64,000 nucleotides of DNA, taken from Rutpela maculata (taxonomy: Eukaryota; Arthropoda; Insecta; Coleoptera; Cerambycidae). The notes under the pieces are model-generated. The model did no database searches and was not told the origin of the DNA. It worked only from the letters and a program-made list of their open reading frames with translations. The translations under genes and the position numbers were made by a program. Of this stretch, positions 21,806 to 33,198 are shown one piece after another. The number at the start of each line of letters is the position of its first letter. The stretch's first letter is position 1. The stretch is taken from positions 88,455,688-88,519,687 of the forward strand of contig OW386287.2 of the NCBI GenBank assembly GCA_936432065.2, in the 5' to 3' direction.

Positions 21806-22105
21806 CTTCGAGCAAATAAGGGAAAATAGTGCCTTTTCTATTTTACAACAATGCATATGTTTGTTCTCAACACATATGGGCAAGGGACGCGAGAGGCGTA
21901 GTAAACCCACAAAACACAATAGAAAACGAAAGTAAGCAATACGTAAATGATACTAAACGCCATATTAGAAAGCATCCCCTAAGGGACACGTCATTATTTT
22001 GCATCAGCCAAGAGAATCGGGGATTAATAATTTGCTGTTTACAGTTGTGGCACGAACAAACAAACAACTGTTTGGCGACTTCTGTTTTCTCCTATATGCT
22101 CGAAG
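21806..22105. mobile_element. MITE with CTTCGAGCATATAGG ends (copy 2)
   Basis: The ends CTTCGAGCAAATAAGG and inverted CTTCGAGCATATAGG are flanked by a perfect 8-bp TSD, AGCTCGCC (21798-21805 and 22106-22113). It is the same family and orientation as 11999-12305. Confidence 0.87.
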
Positions 22106-22733
22106 AGCTCGCCCAGTTTCGTCCTAAACGCGCAATGACATCACCTTCCCAAGCAGCACCAGATATTCTAAGAATAATCTGTAAATGTACCAAGAAGAAT
22201 ATATATTCCGAATATTTTTAGAATATCCTTAGAATATACAGTGTGACCCATTTCAAGTGGAAACACCTTCGTAACTCAGTTATTGGTTAATTTCAACCAA
22301 ATTTGGATCGGTATCAAAGATCTTTACTATATCCATTTTGAATAAAACAAAACTTATTTCAGTCATTGACGTGCCCACAGCATATTTCTAAAATATTCTA
22401 TATGTATATACCTGCAATATGCTCAATAAATGTACTAATAATATTCACTCATACTTCTTAGTTTATTCTCAGAATATTCTGAAAAGCATGATAACGTAAT
22501 TTAAACCAATTGAACTGAACTGAACTGAAATCGAAACATATAAACATAACATAACCTCAATATCAGAATTTACGGGCTCTAATCGTTTGTCTGTTTTTGT
22601 TGAGATACTTAAGTGTTTTATGTGTAGTATAAGTGATAAGATAAGTGACTGATGAACAATAAGTAAGTACATTAATCTTTTTTATAGGGAAAATTTAACA
22701 GGGCATCACGCCACTTGTACATTTTCTTACTAA

Positions 22734-23203
22734 AATGAAAAGAAAAAGGGAAATAAATACTACTGGCACAGGCAGCTTCATAGAGAAGTTAATAGAACTC
22801 TATTAGACCATAATACTGATGATATAAATCAGAGACAGTTATTACAGTTGAACCAAAGATTACCAACAAATTCTTCAGATTTACAAGAAAGTATGATAGT
22901 ATTCAGTAAAAATAATTCCCAAACTTTTAATCATAGTACTGCAGGCACCACGAACTCAATAAGTATAGTGTTCATTTAAAGACTATTGTTAGAAGTAATG
23001 TTTCAAATAGTGGCACTGAAAGTAATTTATTGGAAAGCTATTCTGGCGAAAATTTTAATTATAGCGCTAGTTTTGATGAGCAGCATGACATATCAATTTT
23101 TTCATCGAGCACTACTTATTCTAGTTAAGCATTTGTGCAGCAACACGATCAAAATTCAAATGAAATTATTGATAAAAGGCAAAGGAAAAATAATTTGTAG
23201 TAA
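22734..23203 (+). pseudogene. Degraded coding region within family D
   Basis: Codon-like sequence starts at MKRKREINTTGTGSF and continues through frameshifts with stretches such as NQRQLLQLNQRLPTNSS and SGTESNLLESYSGENF, then ends in a lysine-rich run. The serine/asparagine-rich composition and basic start suggest the N-terminus of a protein that family D once encoded. I do not recognise the family. Confidence 0.4.
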
Positions 23204-23298
23204 CTTTTATACAAATTTTCATTTTAATTAATCTTCTCTATTATTTTTTGTAAAAAGTTGTTAATTATCTGTTCGTATTTTTTTTTCTGGATTGATAT

Positions 23299-25745
23299 TG
23301 TTACAAATATCCACCCCTTGGGGATAGGCGGCACAAAATACATGTTGTACGTTATGCCATCTGTGAGACAGTAGAAACAGTAGAAACGTTCTGGAACATT
23401 AGAGAAAAGAGACTTCTAGATAACGCCGCGCCATTTCTAGAATAATTCAGGAAGCAATCGCTAGGAGTATATAAGGCCGTATTCTCGGCCGGTAGTTTTG
23501 AATTGACAAGTGAAGTGAAAACAAGTGATAAACATTGTTATTTTTAGTCAGTAAAGTGCATTTAAGTTAATAATAGTATTGAGAAGTAGGTGTAGTTGAG
23601 ACAGAAGTCACTCAGATCAAAGGAAAGATGAGCGAGTTCGAAGGAGAAGTGGAGCGACTTAAACGACAACTAAGAAAGAAAAAAGGGCAAGCTAGTAGCA
23701 TCGTCAGGTCTTCGGTTAAAAGCATCCTCCTTTGACGGACAAAGCTCATGGACGACGTACAAGAGACAATTCGAGGCAGCTGCGTCTGCGAATAACTGGG
23801 ATAATGAGGAAAAGGCCATGGCATTAGCACTAATAGGCCAAGCATCGGAGTTACTTCAGACTATCCCAGTAGAGAAACAACGGGACTTTAAAGTTTTCGA
23901 AGCTGCCTTGGACTTGAGATACGGCGACCAACACCTTGCCGAAGTATACCAGGCTCAGCTGAAATCACGGACACAAAAAGCTGGGGAAAGTTTACAAGAA
24001 TTCGAAACTGCGATAGAGAGACTGGCACACCTGGCGTATCCGAGTGCACCTAGAGAATTTCGGGAACAATTAGCCGTGGAGGCCTTTTTAGATGGCATAA
24101 GGGACGAAGAGGTCAGGCGAGTTCTAAGGTTGATGAGACACCAAATTAGTAGCGAAGCTTTGGTGCGTGCACTTGAAGTAGAAGCCGTTTATAGGGATAC
24201 TCCAAGGTCGATAGTACGAGCTGTGATTCTCGAAGAATCTCAACCAGAAACGAACCAGAACTCTATGTTGACTGAGATGCAGCAAATGTTCACCTAATTA
24301 TTCGACAAATTGAATGGCCTCAGAAAGCAGGAAAAACAGCAAAATAAAGGAAAGCCGAGTGGTGGTATTAAATGTTACAACTGCGGCAAGGTGGGACATA
24401 TGAAACGAGACTGTCGACAGCAGAACTCGGAAAGTCGAGTAAATGCTGTGAATGTTGAAGAGGAGCAGGAAAACTACACCAGGGGGGTTGTGCTGGCTAG
24501 GGAATGCAGTGCCCCCAGAGAAAGAAAGATTTCCCAGCTTCGAGGAATTTCGAATAGTCTACTGTTACAAGGTTATGTGAATGGAAGAAAATGTTTGTTT
24601 ACCATCGACACAGGTACTACGTCATCAATAGTACGGCCAGGATTTATATCGGGCATAAAGATTACTAAAAGGCAAAATGAAAAAATGAAGTGATCGTCCG
24701 GACAGCTACGGGGGACAGGGCTACGGTTCATGGAGAAGTAGACCTGGGTTTGCAGATTGGACAATTAAGGTTCGACCACAGGGTCATCGTGGCTGACATC
24801 ACGGATGACTTCATTTTGGGACTGGACATCATGGAACAGTACGGATTTATTGTTGACGTAGGAAAGCGAGTCTTAAGGATTGGGAACGAACAATTTATTC
24901 TGTCAAAAGTGAACAACCAATGCGAGAAAACCAGGCTGTTGACAACGCAGGCAGGCAAAACTCCTGCATTATCCAGAAAACCAGACAAGGAAGATTGCAA
25001 GCGCTACCCTCAGGTGAGAAAATTGCTGAACATGGTTGAAGTCAACACTGTCAAGGTCGATCTTCCAGACAGTTGGTCAAAGAAAACTCTGAGGCAGGAA
25101 CAATTGCGCTATGTAGAAATCGGCCCCATGTTGAGAGCAAAAGAAGGGGGAACGCGTCCAGTATGGAAGGATGTTTCCAACAAAGAAGTGGGGCTGAAGG
25201 CTCTATGGTCACAATGGGATTCACTTACGGTCGTAGACGGGCTTTTGAGGAGACCATGGGAAAGCCCAGATGAGAAGCAGGTTACCATGCGTCTAGTGAT
25301 TCCCATGTGTCGTGTACCAGAAGTACTCCAGGAAGTGCATAATGAAACGTCCAGCAGACACTTCGCCATAAACAAGACATTGAGTTGAGCACGGGAACGG
25401 TTCTATTGGGTTAATAGTCGCCAGGATGTGGAGGCCTGGTGTCGCAAGTGTAAGAATTGTGCTGCCCGTGGGGAACCATTTTCCATGAGTAACTACAGAA
25501 ATGGAAGTCGAGAACAGCCGAAGAATGACCGAGAGCAGATGAACAAAACTAGTAACCGGTTGAATGCCAGTACAGGGGGATTCAAGGTGGGGGATCTGGT
25601 TTAGCTGTACAACCCACAGCGGAAAGAATGGAGGCCCCCGAAACTTCAACATCCTTGGGATGGACCATATATAGTACAGTACCTGATAGAGGTAAAAAAT
25701 ATGCACTTCGGAATAATGTCATATTGAACGGATTTCGTTCATTTT
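23299..25745 (+). mobile_element. Decayed Gypsy-type retrotransposon, copy 2
   Basis: The copy begins with an LTR-like segment from TGTTACAAATATCCACCCC (23299). The part 23530-23595 matches the LTR of the element at 36663-40646 (GATAAACATTGT, TTTTTAGTCAGTAAAGTG), but the upstream part does not. The leader and start of gag are deleted, joining LTR to the coiled-coil region near 23595. No 3' LTR is present: the copy ends where an interspersed element begins at 25746. Confidence 0.8.
23596..25740 (+). pseudogene. Gag-protease-truncated integrase remnant
   Basis: It is a diverged copy of the 839-codon ORF at 37268-39787. In order it has gag capsid-like sequence (from about 23700), a stop at 24296, the zinc knuckle CYNCGKVGHMKRDC (about 24374), the protease DTGTTSS site (about 24608), a frameshift near 24690, the spacer before integrase, an integrase HHCC-like region (H...H, CRKCKNC) with a stop at 25386, and the integrase C-terminal GDLV-LYNP region with a stop at about 25603. 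Reverse transcriptase, RNase H and the integrase core are absent, with the same junctions as copy 1. At the site of copy 1's terminal stop this copy reads PWDG. Confidence 0.85.
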
Positions 25746-26455
25746 TACTTCCACGTCCAGTGGAAGTATAGTAACGACAAAAAAATTTTTAAAAATTTTT
25801 ATTGTCCAAATAGGCTTAAAATGTCATGAAACGTCGAGATTTTAAGTTTGAGCGAAAAAAAAAATTTCTGTCTGTCGGTCTGTCTGTCTGTCTGTAACTT
25901 TTTTTTGTGCGCACGTTTACTCTGGAACCGTTTGAGATATTGACTTGAAATTTGGTACACATATGTACTTTAACGAGATCTAGAACTAGATTATATTTTC
26001 ATCTTGTTCCGTCGAAGGGTTGGGGGGTAAATTGGGGTAAATTTGGGGTCAATGGGTAAATCAAGCAGGTAAGAGTCCATGAAATTGGTATTTAGTATAT
26101 ACAAGAGAAGCTGAGGTCTCAAAAAAATTTTTGACATTTGCCACCCCCATTACCACCCCCACCTCCTTATTAAAGGGGATGAAAAAAAAATGTGATTTAG
26201 TGCATGTACAGGAACTAGAAACGTCAAAATATTTTTTTACTTCATCCACCCCACACTACCATCCCCCTATCACCACCCCCACCCCACTACCGATGTGGGG
26301 TATGGTTTTATGGGTTTTTGGGGTAGAGGATTTCAAATATCATATTATTAAAGTTCCATAAATAATTATTTCCACATACAAAATTTTTTCGTTGTGAGTG
26401 ACTTGGATAGAAAATCTGGATGTGGAAGTAGTGATTCCTTGGGCAGCGGTTTTTT
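25746..26455 (+). mobile_element. Interspersed HINE-like element, copy 1
   Basis: It begins TACTTCCACGTCCAGTGGAA (hairpin end) and ends GGATGTGGAAGTAGTGATTC then CTTGGGCAGCGGTTTTTT. It contains a CTGT microsatellite (25869-25900), the conserved core ATATTGACTTGAAATTTGG, and GTGGGG-rich blocks. It sits at the 3' edge of the decayed Gypsy copy. It is in the reference orientation; other copies are flipped. Confidence 0.75.
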
Positions 26456-26820
26456 GATCAATAGTGAAATTATGGATTAAGATTACCTTAATAAATGTTA
26501 AATTTCAAATTAGACTTAAATTGTTATCACATCACATTAAGTTCGAATTGATTATGATTTTTTATCAAAATGAACATTATGCTTTCTTCTCAACAAAATA
26601 TGAGTTGTACTGTTGGTTGTACCATTAGCATTCTTCAATATACAAATTTAAATTCTAAATAAAAATCCTCTAAAATATTTTCTTCTGTTTTAGAAGCAAT
26701 GAAACGGACAAAGCAGATTAGGCTTAGAATAAGTTTAAAGCATAAATATATTTATTAAATACTATGTTGTCAAATTTTTTTTACTATTGTGAAGTGCTTA
26801 CACCCTTTTTGTAAACACCC
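26456..26820. other. AT-rich spacer
   Basis: No gene or element end is recognised in this stretch of family D interior. Confidence 0.4.
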
Positions 26821-27197
26821 TGTATCGTGGATCCGAAAATTACACCAGGGTAACACTAATCACTAATTTATTAACCTACTAATTATAACTAATAACTTAC
26901 TTGACTAATAATACACTGTGTACTACGATTCAATTATTCAGTCACTTTATCACTGTGTTTACTCCTTACTCTCTTACCATCTCAACTGACCATTAGAACT
27001 GTACTAACTTCCCCACTCTGGTTTACTCTATGCCTTATATACCTAAAGATGAGGGATCCCGAATTTTCTGTATGACGTCACCATTTTCTAGATAGTTCCA
27101 GATGTCATCATTCTAGGTCCTTTCTCTAGTAGGTGCAAATCTCTACATTCAGACATCCGAACTATGTAATTGAATTCTGTGTTGCCTACACATCACA
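26821..27197 (-). mobile_element. Solo LTR related to the Gypsy element
   Basis: It runs from TGTATCGTGGATCC to CACATCACA. The second half parallels the LTR at 36663-37106: ACCATTTTCTAGATAGTTCC, CTAGTAGGTGCAAAT, CTACATTCAGACATCCGA and a TATATACC TATA-like site. It is a different subfamily, with a distinct terminal half. No TSD is clear. Confidence 0.7.
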
Positions 27198-27880
27198 CTA
27201 TTTTTTTTATTACTTATTTATAAACAGTGTAATAAATAATTTCACAATTTAGTAAAAATTTATTTATTTCCTATATTTTAAAATAATTTCAGGTATATTC
27301 ATAGCAGAGTTTGAATATGCTGGACACATTAGCAGAATATTCTGATTATATTTGGAATATGTCTAAGATATTCATAGAATAATCTATTCTATTTAATTGC
27401 TATACCTTTTATATATTCTGGGTATATTCCTGTAATAATCTGGATCATCAAGATTATATACATACATTATCCCTAAAAGATTATTCTAATATTTAACATT
27501 TTTTATATTCTATGCATAATCATAGAATATGCTGAGTATCTAGAGAATATTCATAAAGTATATTCTAGGTTTATCTGACAAATTCCAATATGACGATTCC
27601 ATGAATATTCTCAAAAGTTTGTATATATCTAGGATGTTTTCTAAGAATAATCAATTATTCCAAAACGTATATTCCCAGCTTATTCTTCTGGTGCTGTCTG
27701 GGTTGGTGCTAGATTTGGCGCGCTCGGCAAATTTATATGCATTTCATATGTTATGTTATCGCGGACCGAAAGGATTATCTTGAATCCTATTATTTTGAAC
27801 TTTGTGTTGTTCAGGTGTATTTTTGGGTGTTATATTTTTACACACAAACTTTTATGAAATAGACATTTAAGCTTTTAATA
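27198..27880. other. Right subterminal arrays of family D and following spacer
   Basis: Up to 27702 the sequence is dominated by AGAATATTC-type words. Beyond it no gene is seen until the THAP relic. Confidence 0.45.
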
Positions 27881-28040
27881 ATGCCATATTGTGCATCCCA
27901 GCATTTCGAAAATAAATGTTTTTGTATTAGTTTGAAACACGGACTACTGAATCAAACTCCGGGAAATAGGTTCAGAAATTTGCATTGTGATGCAGTTCCA
28001 ACATTATTACTTCCTAAAACAAGTATTGCGTCGATAAGTT
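27881..28040 (+). pseudogene. THAP-domain relic
   Basis: The frame reads MPYCASQHFENKCF, then a run ending LHCDAVPTLLLPK. A THAP zinc finger has C2CH ligands, with CSxHF and a closing AVPT(L/I)F-type motif. Here the start (MPxC) is fused to the QHF part with the middle deleted, so only the C-terminal half of the fold remains. THAP domains occur in P-element transposases and host proteins; no transposase catalytic region follows. Confidence 0.65.
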
Positions 28041-28099
28041 CTTCAAATAATTGCCGTGGCAAATGGTCTGAGAGGTGCAAGCCAGAAGTGATTTAAAAA

Positions 28100-28534
28100 A
28101 TCGACAGATAATTATTGAAGAAATTTCGTCACATCCAAACACCAACACTATAGCCTGAAACAAATAGAATTTCAAGCATTTGCAGAACAACTTGTTGAAG
28201 ATTCTTCAATAAATATGTACGTAATCGTACACAAAAATACGATTCGCTATTTCGCAACTTTATATTTATTAGATATATCTTTGCCGGTGTATAGAAGTAT
28301 AAATAATTGTCGATTATTCTATTCTATTCGCAATGTTTTTAAAAAAAATTAATTTTTTATAATAATTGTTATCGAGTTTAATTGACAGTTAGTTAGTGTT
28401 AGGTAGAGGAAGAACTATATTTTTTGAAAAAATAAAACGATCAGTAAGATACTTATAAAAGTTATGAAATAAAAATAAAAATATAAGTTTTGAAAATTGC
28501 AGGCGAAAAATAAACAAAAACATGTCAAAAACAC
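28100..28534. other. AT-rich spacer with fragment of a repeat seen at 19470
   Basis: At 28385-28445 the words AGTTAGTGTTAG and TAGAGGAAGAACT match 19471-19530, so a piece of the same repeat lies here. No gene. Confidence 0.4.
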
Positions 28535-29087
28535 GGAATCACTACTTCCACATCCAGATTCTCTATCCAAGTCACTCACAACGAAAAAACTTTGTATGTG
28601 AAAATAATTGTTTATGGAACTTTAATAATATAATATTTGAAATCTTCTACCCCAAAAACCCATAAAACGATACCCCACATCGATAGTGGGGTGGGGGTGG
28701 TGATAGGGTGATGGTAGTGGGGGGTGGACGAAGTAAAAAAATATTTTGAGGTTTCTGGTTCCTGTACATACACTAAATCACAATTTCTTTTCATCCCCTT
28801 TAATAAGTGGTGGTAATGGGGGTGGCTAATGCCATTTTTTTTTGAGACCTTAGTTTCTCTTGTATATACGAAATACCAATTTCGTGGACTCTTACCTGCT
28901 TGATTTACCCATCTACCCCAATTACCCCAATTTACACCCCAACCCTTCGACGGAACAAGATGAAAATATAATCTAGTTCTAGATCTCGTTAAAGTACATA
29001 TGTGTACCAAATTTCAAGTCAATATCTTAAACGGTTCCAGAGTAAACGTGCGCACAAAAAAAAAAGTTACAGACAGACAGACAGACC

Positions 29088-29147
<60 letters not shown>

Positions 29148-29280
29148 CACCGACAGACAGAATTTTTTTTTCGCTCAAACTTAAAATCTCGACGTTTCAT
29201 GACATTTTAAGCCTATTTGGACAATACAAATTTTTAAAATTTTTTTTGTCGTTACTATACTTCCACTGGACGTGTAAGTA
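28535..29280 (-). mobile_element. Interspersed HINE-like element, copy 2
   Basis: Flipped relative to copy 1. It starts GGAATCACTACTTCCACATC (left end slightly truncated) and ends CTTCCACTGGACGTGTAAGT. It contains the longest CAGA array (29070-29160). Confidence 0.75.
29070..29160. repeat. (CAGA)n microsatellite inside the interspersed element
   Basis: About 22 ACAG/CAGA units, with occasional C substitutions. In other copies the same position has only 4-12 units, so length varies between copies. Confidence 0.95.
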
Positions 29281-29608
29281 ATTAACTTGATGTAGGTATA
29301 TCCTGCGTTATCGGTCTTTATAATAAAATTACTATTTTCTTACATTTCGGTTTATTCAACCATCGTCAGAGAACTACAGTTAAGTGAAGACAAATATTTT
29401 TTAAATATTATTTTGTAGACATGGATATAAATTACTTATATTAGTTAATTATATCCATGTGTATAAAAATAGCATTTAAAAAAATATATTTGTCTTCACT
29501 TAACTGTAGTTCACTGACGATGGTTGGATAAACCGAAACGTAAGAAAAGAGTGATTTTATTATAAAGACCGATAACCCAGGATACACCTACATCAAGTTA
29601 ATTTGATA
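29280..29608. mobile_element. Long-TIR MITE between two interspersed copies
   Basis: The arms, 29281-29400 and 29490-29608, match inverted: ATTAACTTGATGTAGGTAT, TTTCGGTTTATTCAACCATC and CAGTTAAGTGAAGACAAATA. The inner loop also contains an inverted GACATGGATATAA / TTATATCCATGTG pair. No coding sequence. Confidence 0.7.
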
Positions 29609-29648
29609 TCAAAATGCGAACCTGATTTTTTTTTAAATATACCAAAAT

Positions 29649-30369
29649 AAAAACCGCTGCCCAAGGAATCACGACTCACATCACATCCAGAATCACATCC
29701 AGATTTTCTATCCCAGTCACTCACAACGAAAAAATTTTGTATGTGGAAATAATTGCTTATGGAACTTTAATAATACAATATTATATTTGAAATCCTCTAC
29801 CCCAAAAACCTATAAAACGATACCCCACATCGGTAGTGGGGTGGGGGTGGTGATAGAGGGTGGTAGTGGGTGGTTGATGAAGTAAAACAACATTTTGAAG
29901 TTTTTGGTTCTTGTACACACACTAAATCACAATTTTTTTTTCATCCCCTTTAATAATGGTGGGGGTGGTAATGGGCGTGGCTAATGCCAAAAATTTTTTT
30001 GATACCTTAGCTTCTCTTCTATATACTAAATACCAATTTTCTGGACTCTTACCTGCTTGATTTAGCTATTTACCTCAAGTTTACCCCAATTTACCCCCCA
30101 ACCCTTCCACGGAACGAGATGAAAATATAATCTAGTTCTAGATCTCGTTAAAGTACATATGTGTACCAAATTTCAAGTCAATATCTTAAACGGTTCCAGA
30201 GTAAACGTGCTCACAAAAAAAGTTACAGACAGACCGACAGACAGACAGAAATTTTTTTTTCGCTCAAACTTAAAATCTCGACGTTTCATGATATTCTAAG
30301 CCTATTTGAACAATAAAAATTTTTTAAAATTTTTTTGTCGTTACTATACTTCCACTGGATGTGGAAGTA
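29649..30369 (-). mobile_element. Interspersed HINE-like element, copy 3
   Basis: Flipped orientation. It starts AAAACCGCTGCCCAAGGAAT and ends CTTCCACTGGATGTGGAAGT, a perfect 8-bp stem with a 5-nt loop. A duplicated AATCACATCCAG lies near its start. Confidence 0.78.
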
Positions 30370-31936
30370 AAAATTTTAAGACAAAATTTTGAAAAAAAAA
30401 TAGTGAAAATTGAAAATTTTAAAAATAAAATTCTTTTAAAATGAAAATAAAATGAATTAAACACAAAATATTTTATTCTTTTTGTACATATGATATATGT
30501 ATTTATATTATGACTTTCATCTGAGTTTCATCAACATTATTTTCAACATTGGCCTCAACCTGTTTTGTCATTTGCAAAATATTATTTTTAATAAATTTTC
30601 AGGCGCTGGTTGTAGATTCATTGGATTTGGAAAAATTTGATAGTTTCCTGCCCTAATCATTTGTTACCAAATCGATACCCGGCCATATTTACACCTGTAA
30701 GTATACTCAGTGACGTAGCCAGGGGAGGGATCCAGGTGGTCCGGACCCTCCCCCCCCTCCCCGAAACTAATTGACATTTAAATGATTGACATACATGATA
30801 TTTAAAATTATTATATTAATTTTATTTTCGGTTTTTGTTGAACAGTTTTCTGGTTAACTTCAAGTTTCTATTCCAGCCAGCCCTATTGCAAATCGTGGTG
30901 TGGTTTCTTGCAATTTTATTGCAGCCATATTGATAAGGCGAAGTCAACAACGTGCCTTTGCATACCTACTGCATATATGAATATGACGGACGTGATGTGT
31001 TTGTATAAATCTAGTTCCTTTTTATAATGAAGCCTTCCAGAGATTCCTCAGTAACATTTTTTTTTTTCAAAAAAATAAACAAAACTGAACAAGATGAAGT
31101 AAAGAAACTTGTTTCTTTATAGTTTACCACAGGGCCATTCCTAGATGCTTGGTCGCCTGCGTGTGGGACTAACATTAGCACCCCGCTCATTAAAAAACAA
31201 TGCATTTCAATATGTCATATTATTACATTTGAAATAATTTCGGTTTTTAGCAGAACTATAAATATAGGGTTTTTCACTCAAAACTCTGAGCTCCAGTTCT
31301 CGAAAAGAAATGGAGATATTTGAATTCTGTAGCGAGACGTTTGATGGTTTCAAGATGTGAGTTTGCAGATGTTACTAATTTCTCCCTATCCTATATGTTT
31401 TTGAGCACATCAGCTGGAGAAGATAAAATAGAAGAATTAATGATTGCGCGATATGGCGTGATACTGTCAAACGGTCCATACAGCAAATGGAGGCCAGCTA
31501 AAATAATGCGTAGGTCACAAAATATCTATCAATGTTTAGTAGTCAAATGCTTCCAAATAAAATAAATCTGTATTTATTTTCAGTCGATATTGAAAACTGA
31601 GTTATTTATATTTATATAGCTAAAAAAGTCATAAAACTGTTCAATTACCAAGTTACCAGAATTATAACCTCAGAAACTTTTTAATCTGTCTGGTTCGCAA
31701 CGTGTTTTTTATATCTTTTAGTGGTTATATTTTCTTATACCTTGAGACAAATTAGTTTCACTCGATTAAATACTGACCGTAAACGTAAAGAACTATTTCT
31801 TCATTTATTAGGCAAATAATTCAGTGACAAAACTGACAAATATACGTTATACTACAAACGGCAATGTAATGTCCGTATGAACTGTTCCGGATTCGATTCA
31901 GGCGATTCCAGACATCAGATTGGAAATATGATGTAA
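30370..31936. other. AT-rich spacer with a solitary hAT-like end
   Basis: At about 30708 CAGTGACGTAGCCAGGGG, followed by C-runs, looks like a hAT terminus without a found partner. Nothing else is recognised; short frames here show no domain. Confidence 0.35.
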
Positions 31937-31941
31937 GAGGA

Positions 31942-32961
31942 GTTAAGAAAATCACAACTTAACTTTTTTATTTATGATTAAATTACCTACTTTCTGTATA
32001 TTGTTGCCCTAATCTGGGCACGCTACAAGCGCGGATTTATGACAAGATTTATGACAAGATTCTGTATACCACCAATTTTCGTTTTAAAATTTTTGATTAT
32101 TTATTATTTTATTTTATATTTTTGAATATATATTGTATTTGCAGAGGCGCAACTGAGAATTTGTTCCACCCCCGCTCATAAAAAAAAAATTGGGGCGGAA
32201 AAATTTTTTTTTCGGATTTCTCCCACCCGCTCATCAGAAAAATTTTGGGACGAAAAAAATTTTTTTCGGATTTCTCCCCTCCGTTCATCAAAAAAATTTT
32301 TTTTGTTATATTCAGCACGCGCAGCCCCCCCCCCCCCCCCTCCAAGCTCAAGGTCCAGATCCGCCCTTGGCACGCTAATATATTAGCTAGGTAAATACTT
32401 TAAAACACTCATTATTGGAGAACCAATCAAAACAACAACTCTTCTAGATAATGCTGACGGAGTATTGAATTACATGATAGGAAAAAGCAAAAATATATCT
32501 TATTGAAAATATGTACTTAAATCATTTATTTAATTTCAGTCATTCACACTTTTTTTATTTAATATGAAATTATCTACTTTCTGTATATTGGTACCTTAAT
32601 CTAGTCACGCTAATATACTATATACATAGTAAAACACTTTAAAACAATAGTCATTGGAGAACCAATCAAAACAACTACTCTTCTAGCTAATACTGACGAA
32701 GTATTGAATTACATGATAGGATTCCTAGCATTTTAAGGCAAAAAAATATATTGAAAATCTTTAAATCTTTATTGAAATTCAGTTATTCACAACAATTATT
32801 GAACCTTACATTCCATTTCAACTCTAAAAAGGTTGTACAAGTTTTTTCGAACTCGTTAGTTCTCATCAGTAGAGTAGCGTGACCAGATTAGGGCAAAAAT
32901 ATACAGAAAGTAGGTAATCTCATAATAAATATAAAAGTGTGTAAGTTGTGATTTGCTTAAT
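31942..32961. mobile_element. Foldback unit with an internal direct duplication
   Basis: The outer arms 31942-32025 and 32875-32961 are inverted copies (AAATCACAACTTA, TTACCTACTTTCTGTATATT, GCCCTAATCTGG). A direct duplication of the same region (from about 32540) shares GGAGAACCAATCAAAACAAC, TATTGAATTACATGATAGGA and adjacent words. The left unit is interrupted by a hAT MITE. Confidence 0.6.
32026..32369. mobile_element. hAT MITE, CAAGNGCGGAT ends, GCACGCTA target duplication
   Basis: The ends CAAGCGCGGATTTATG and inverted CAAGGGCGGATCTGG are flanked by a perfect 8-bp TSD, GCACGCTA (32018-32025 and 32370-32377). The duplicated neighbour at about 32606 (TAGTCACGCTAATATA) shows the empty site. 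Same family as 21226-21504. Confidence 0.9.
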
Positions 32962-33198
32962 ACCTAAATAATATTCTCTAATCATGATGGAAGCAAATAA
33001 ATAAAAAATAATTAGTTGTAAAAAGGGACTAACCTGAAACCCTCAAGAAAATTGAAAGATTGGAAAATTCAAGATAGCCTAATGTTGAGCCATCAAATCA
33101 TATTACGTTGTAATATGATTTTTTTAGCACTTCTAACCGTGAAAAAATTGTAGGTGACCATTATTTGAATAGTTTGGTTTTTGTTTTATAAAAATCGG

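Larger units (their letters stand above)
22148..27702. mobile_element. Family D element: CCCARRCAGCACCAGA ends, AGAATATTCT arrays
   Basis: The left end CCCAAGCAGCACCAGATATT (22148) and inverted right end CCCAGACAGCACCAGAAGAA (27702) define it. Next to both ends the palindrome AGAATATTCT and partial copies recur densely (22160-22240, 22380-22490, 27330-27630). The interior holds a degraded coding region (22734-23200), a decayed Gypsy copy, an interspersed-family copy and a solo LTR. No clear TSD. Confidence 0.7.

Noticed and set aside
29070..29160. The CAGA array and other regularly spaced repeats as a CRISPR-like array.
   Set aside because: It is a plain 4-bp microsatellite without spacers, and the window is eukaryotic.
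28612..29281. Proline-, lysine- and RQTD-repeat frames in the interspersed family (e.g. 28612-29010, 29000-29281, 53720-54082).
   Set aside because: The same frames recur wherever the repeat occurs and arise from GTGGGG blocks and the CAGA microsatellite; stops and indels vary freely.
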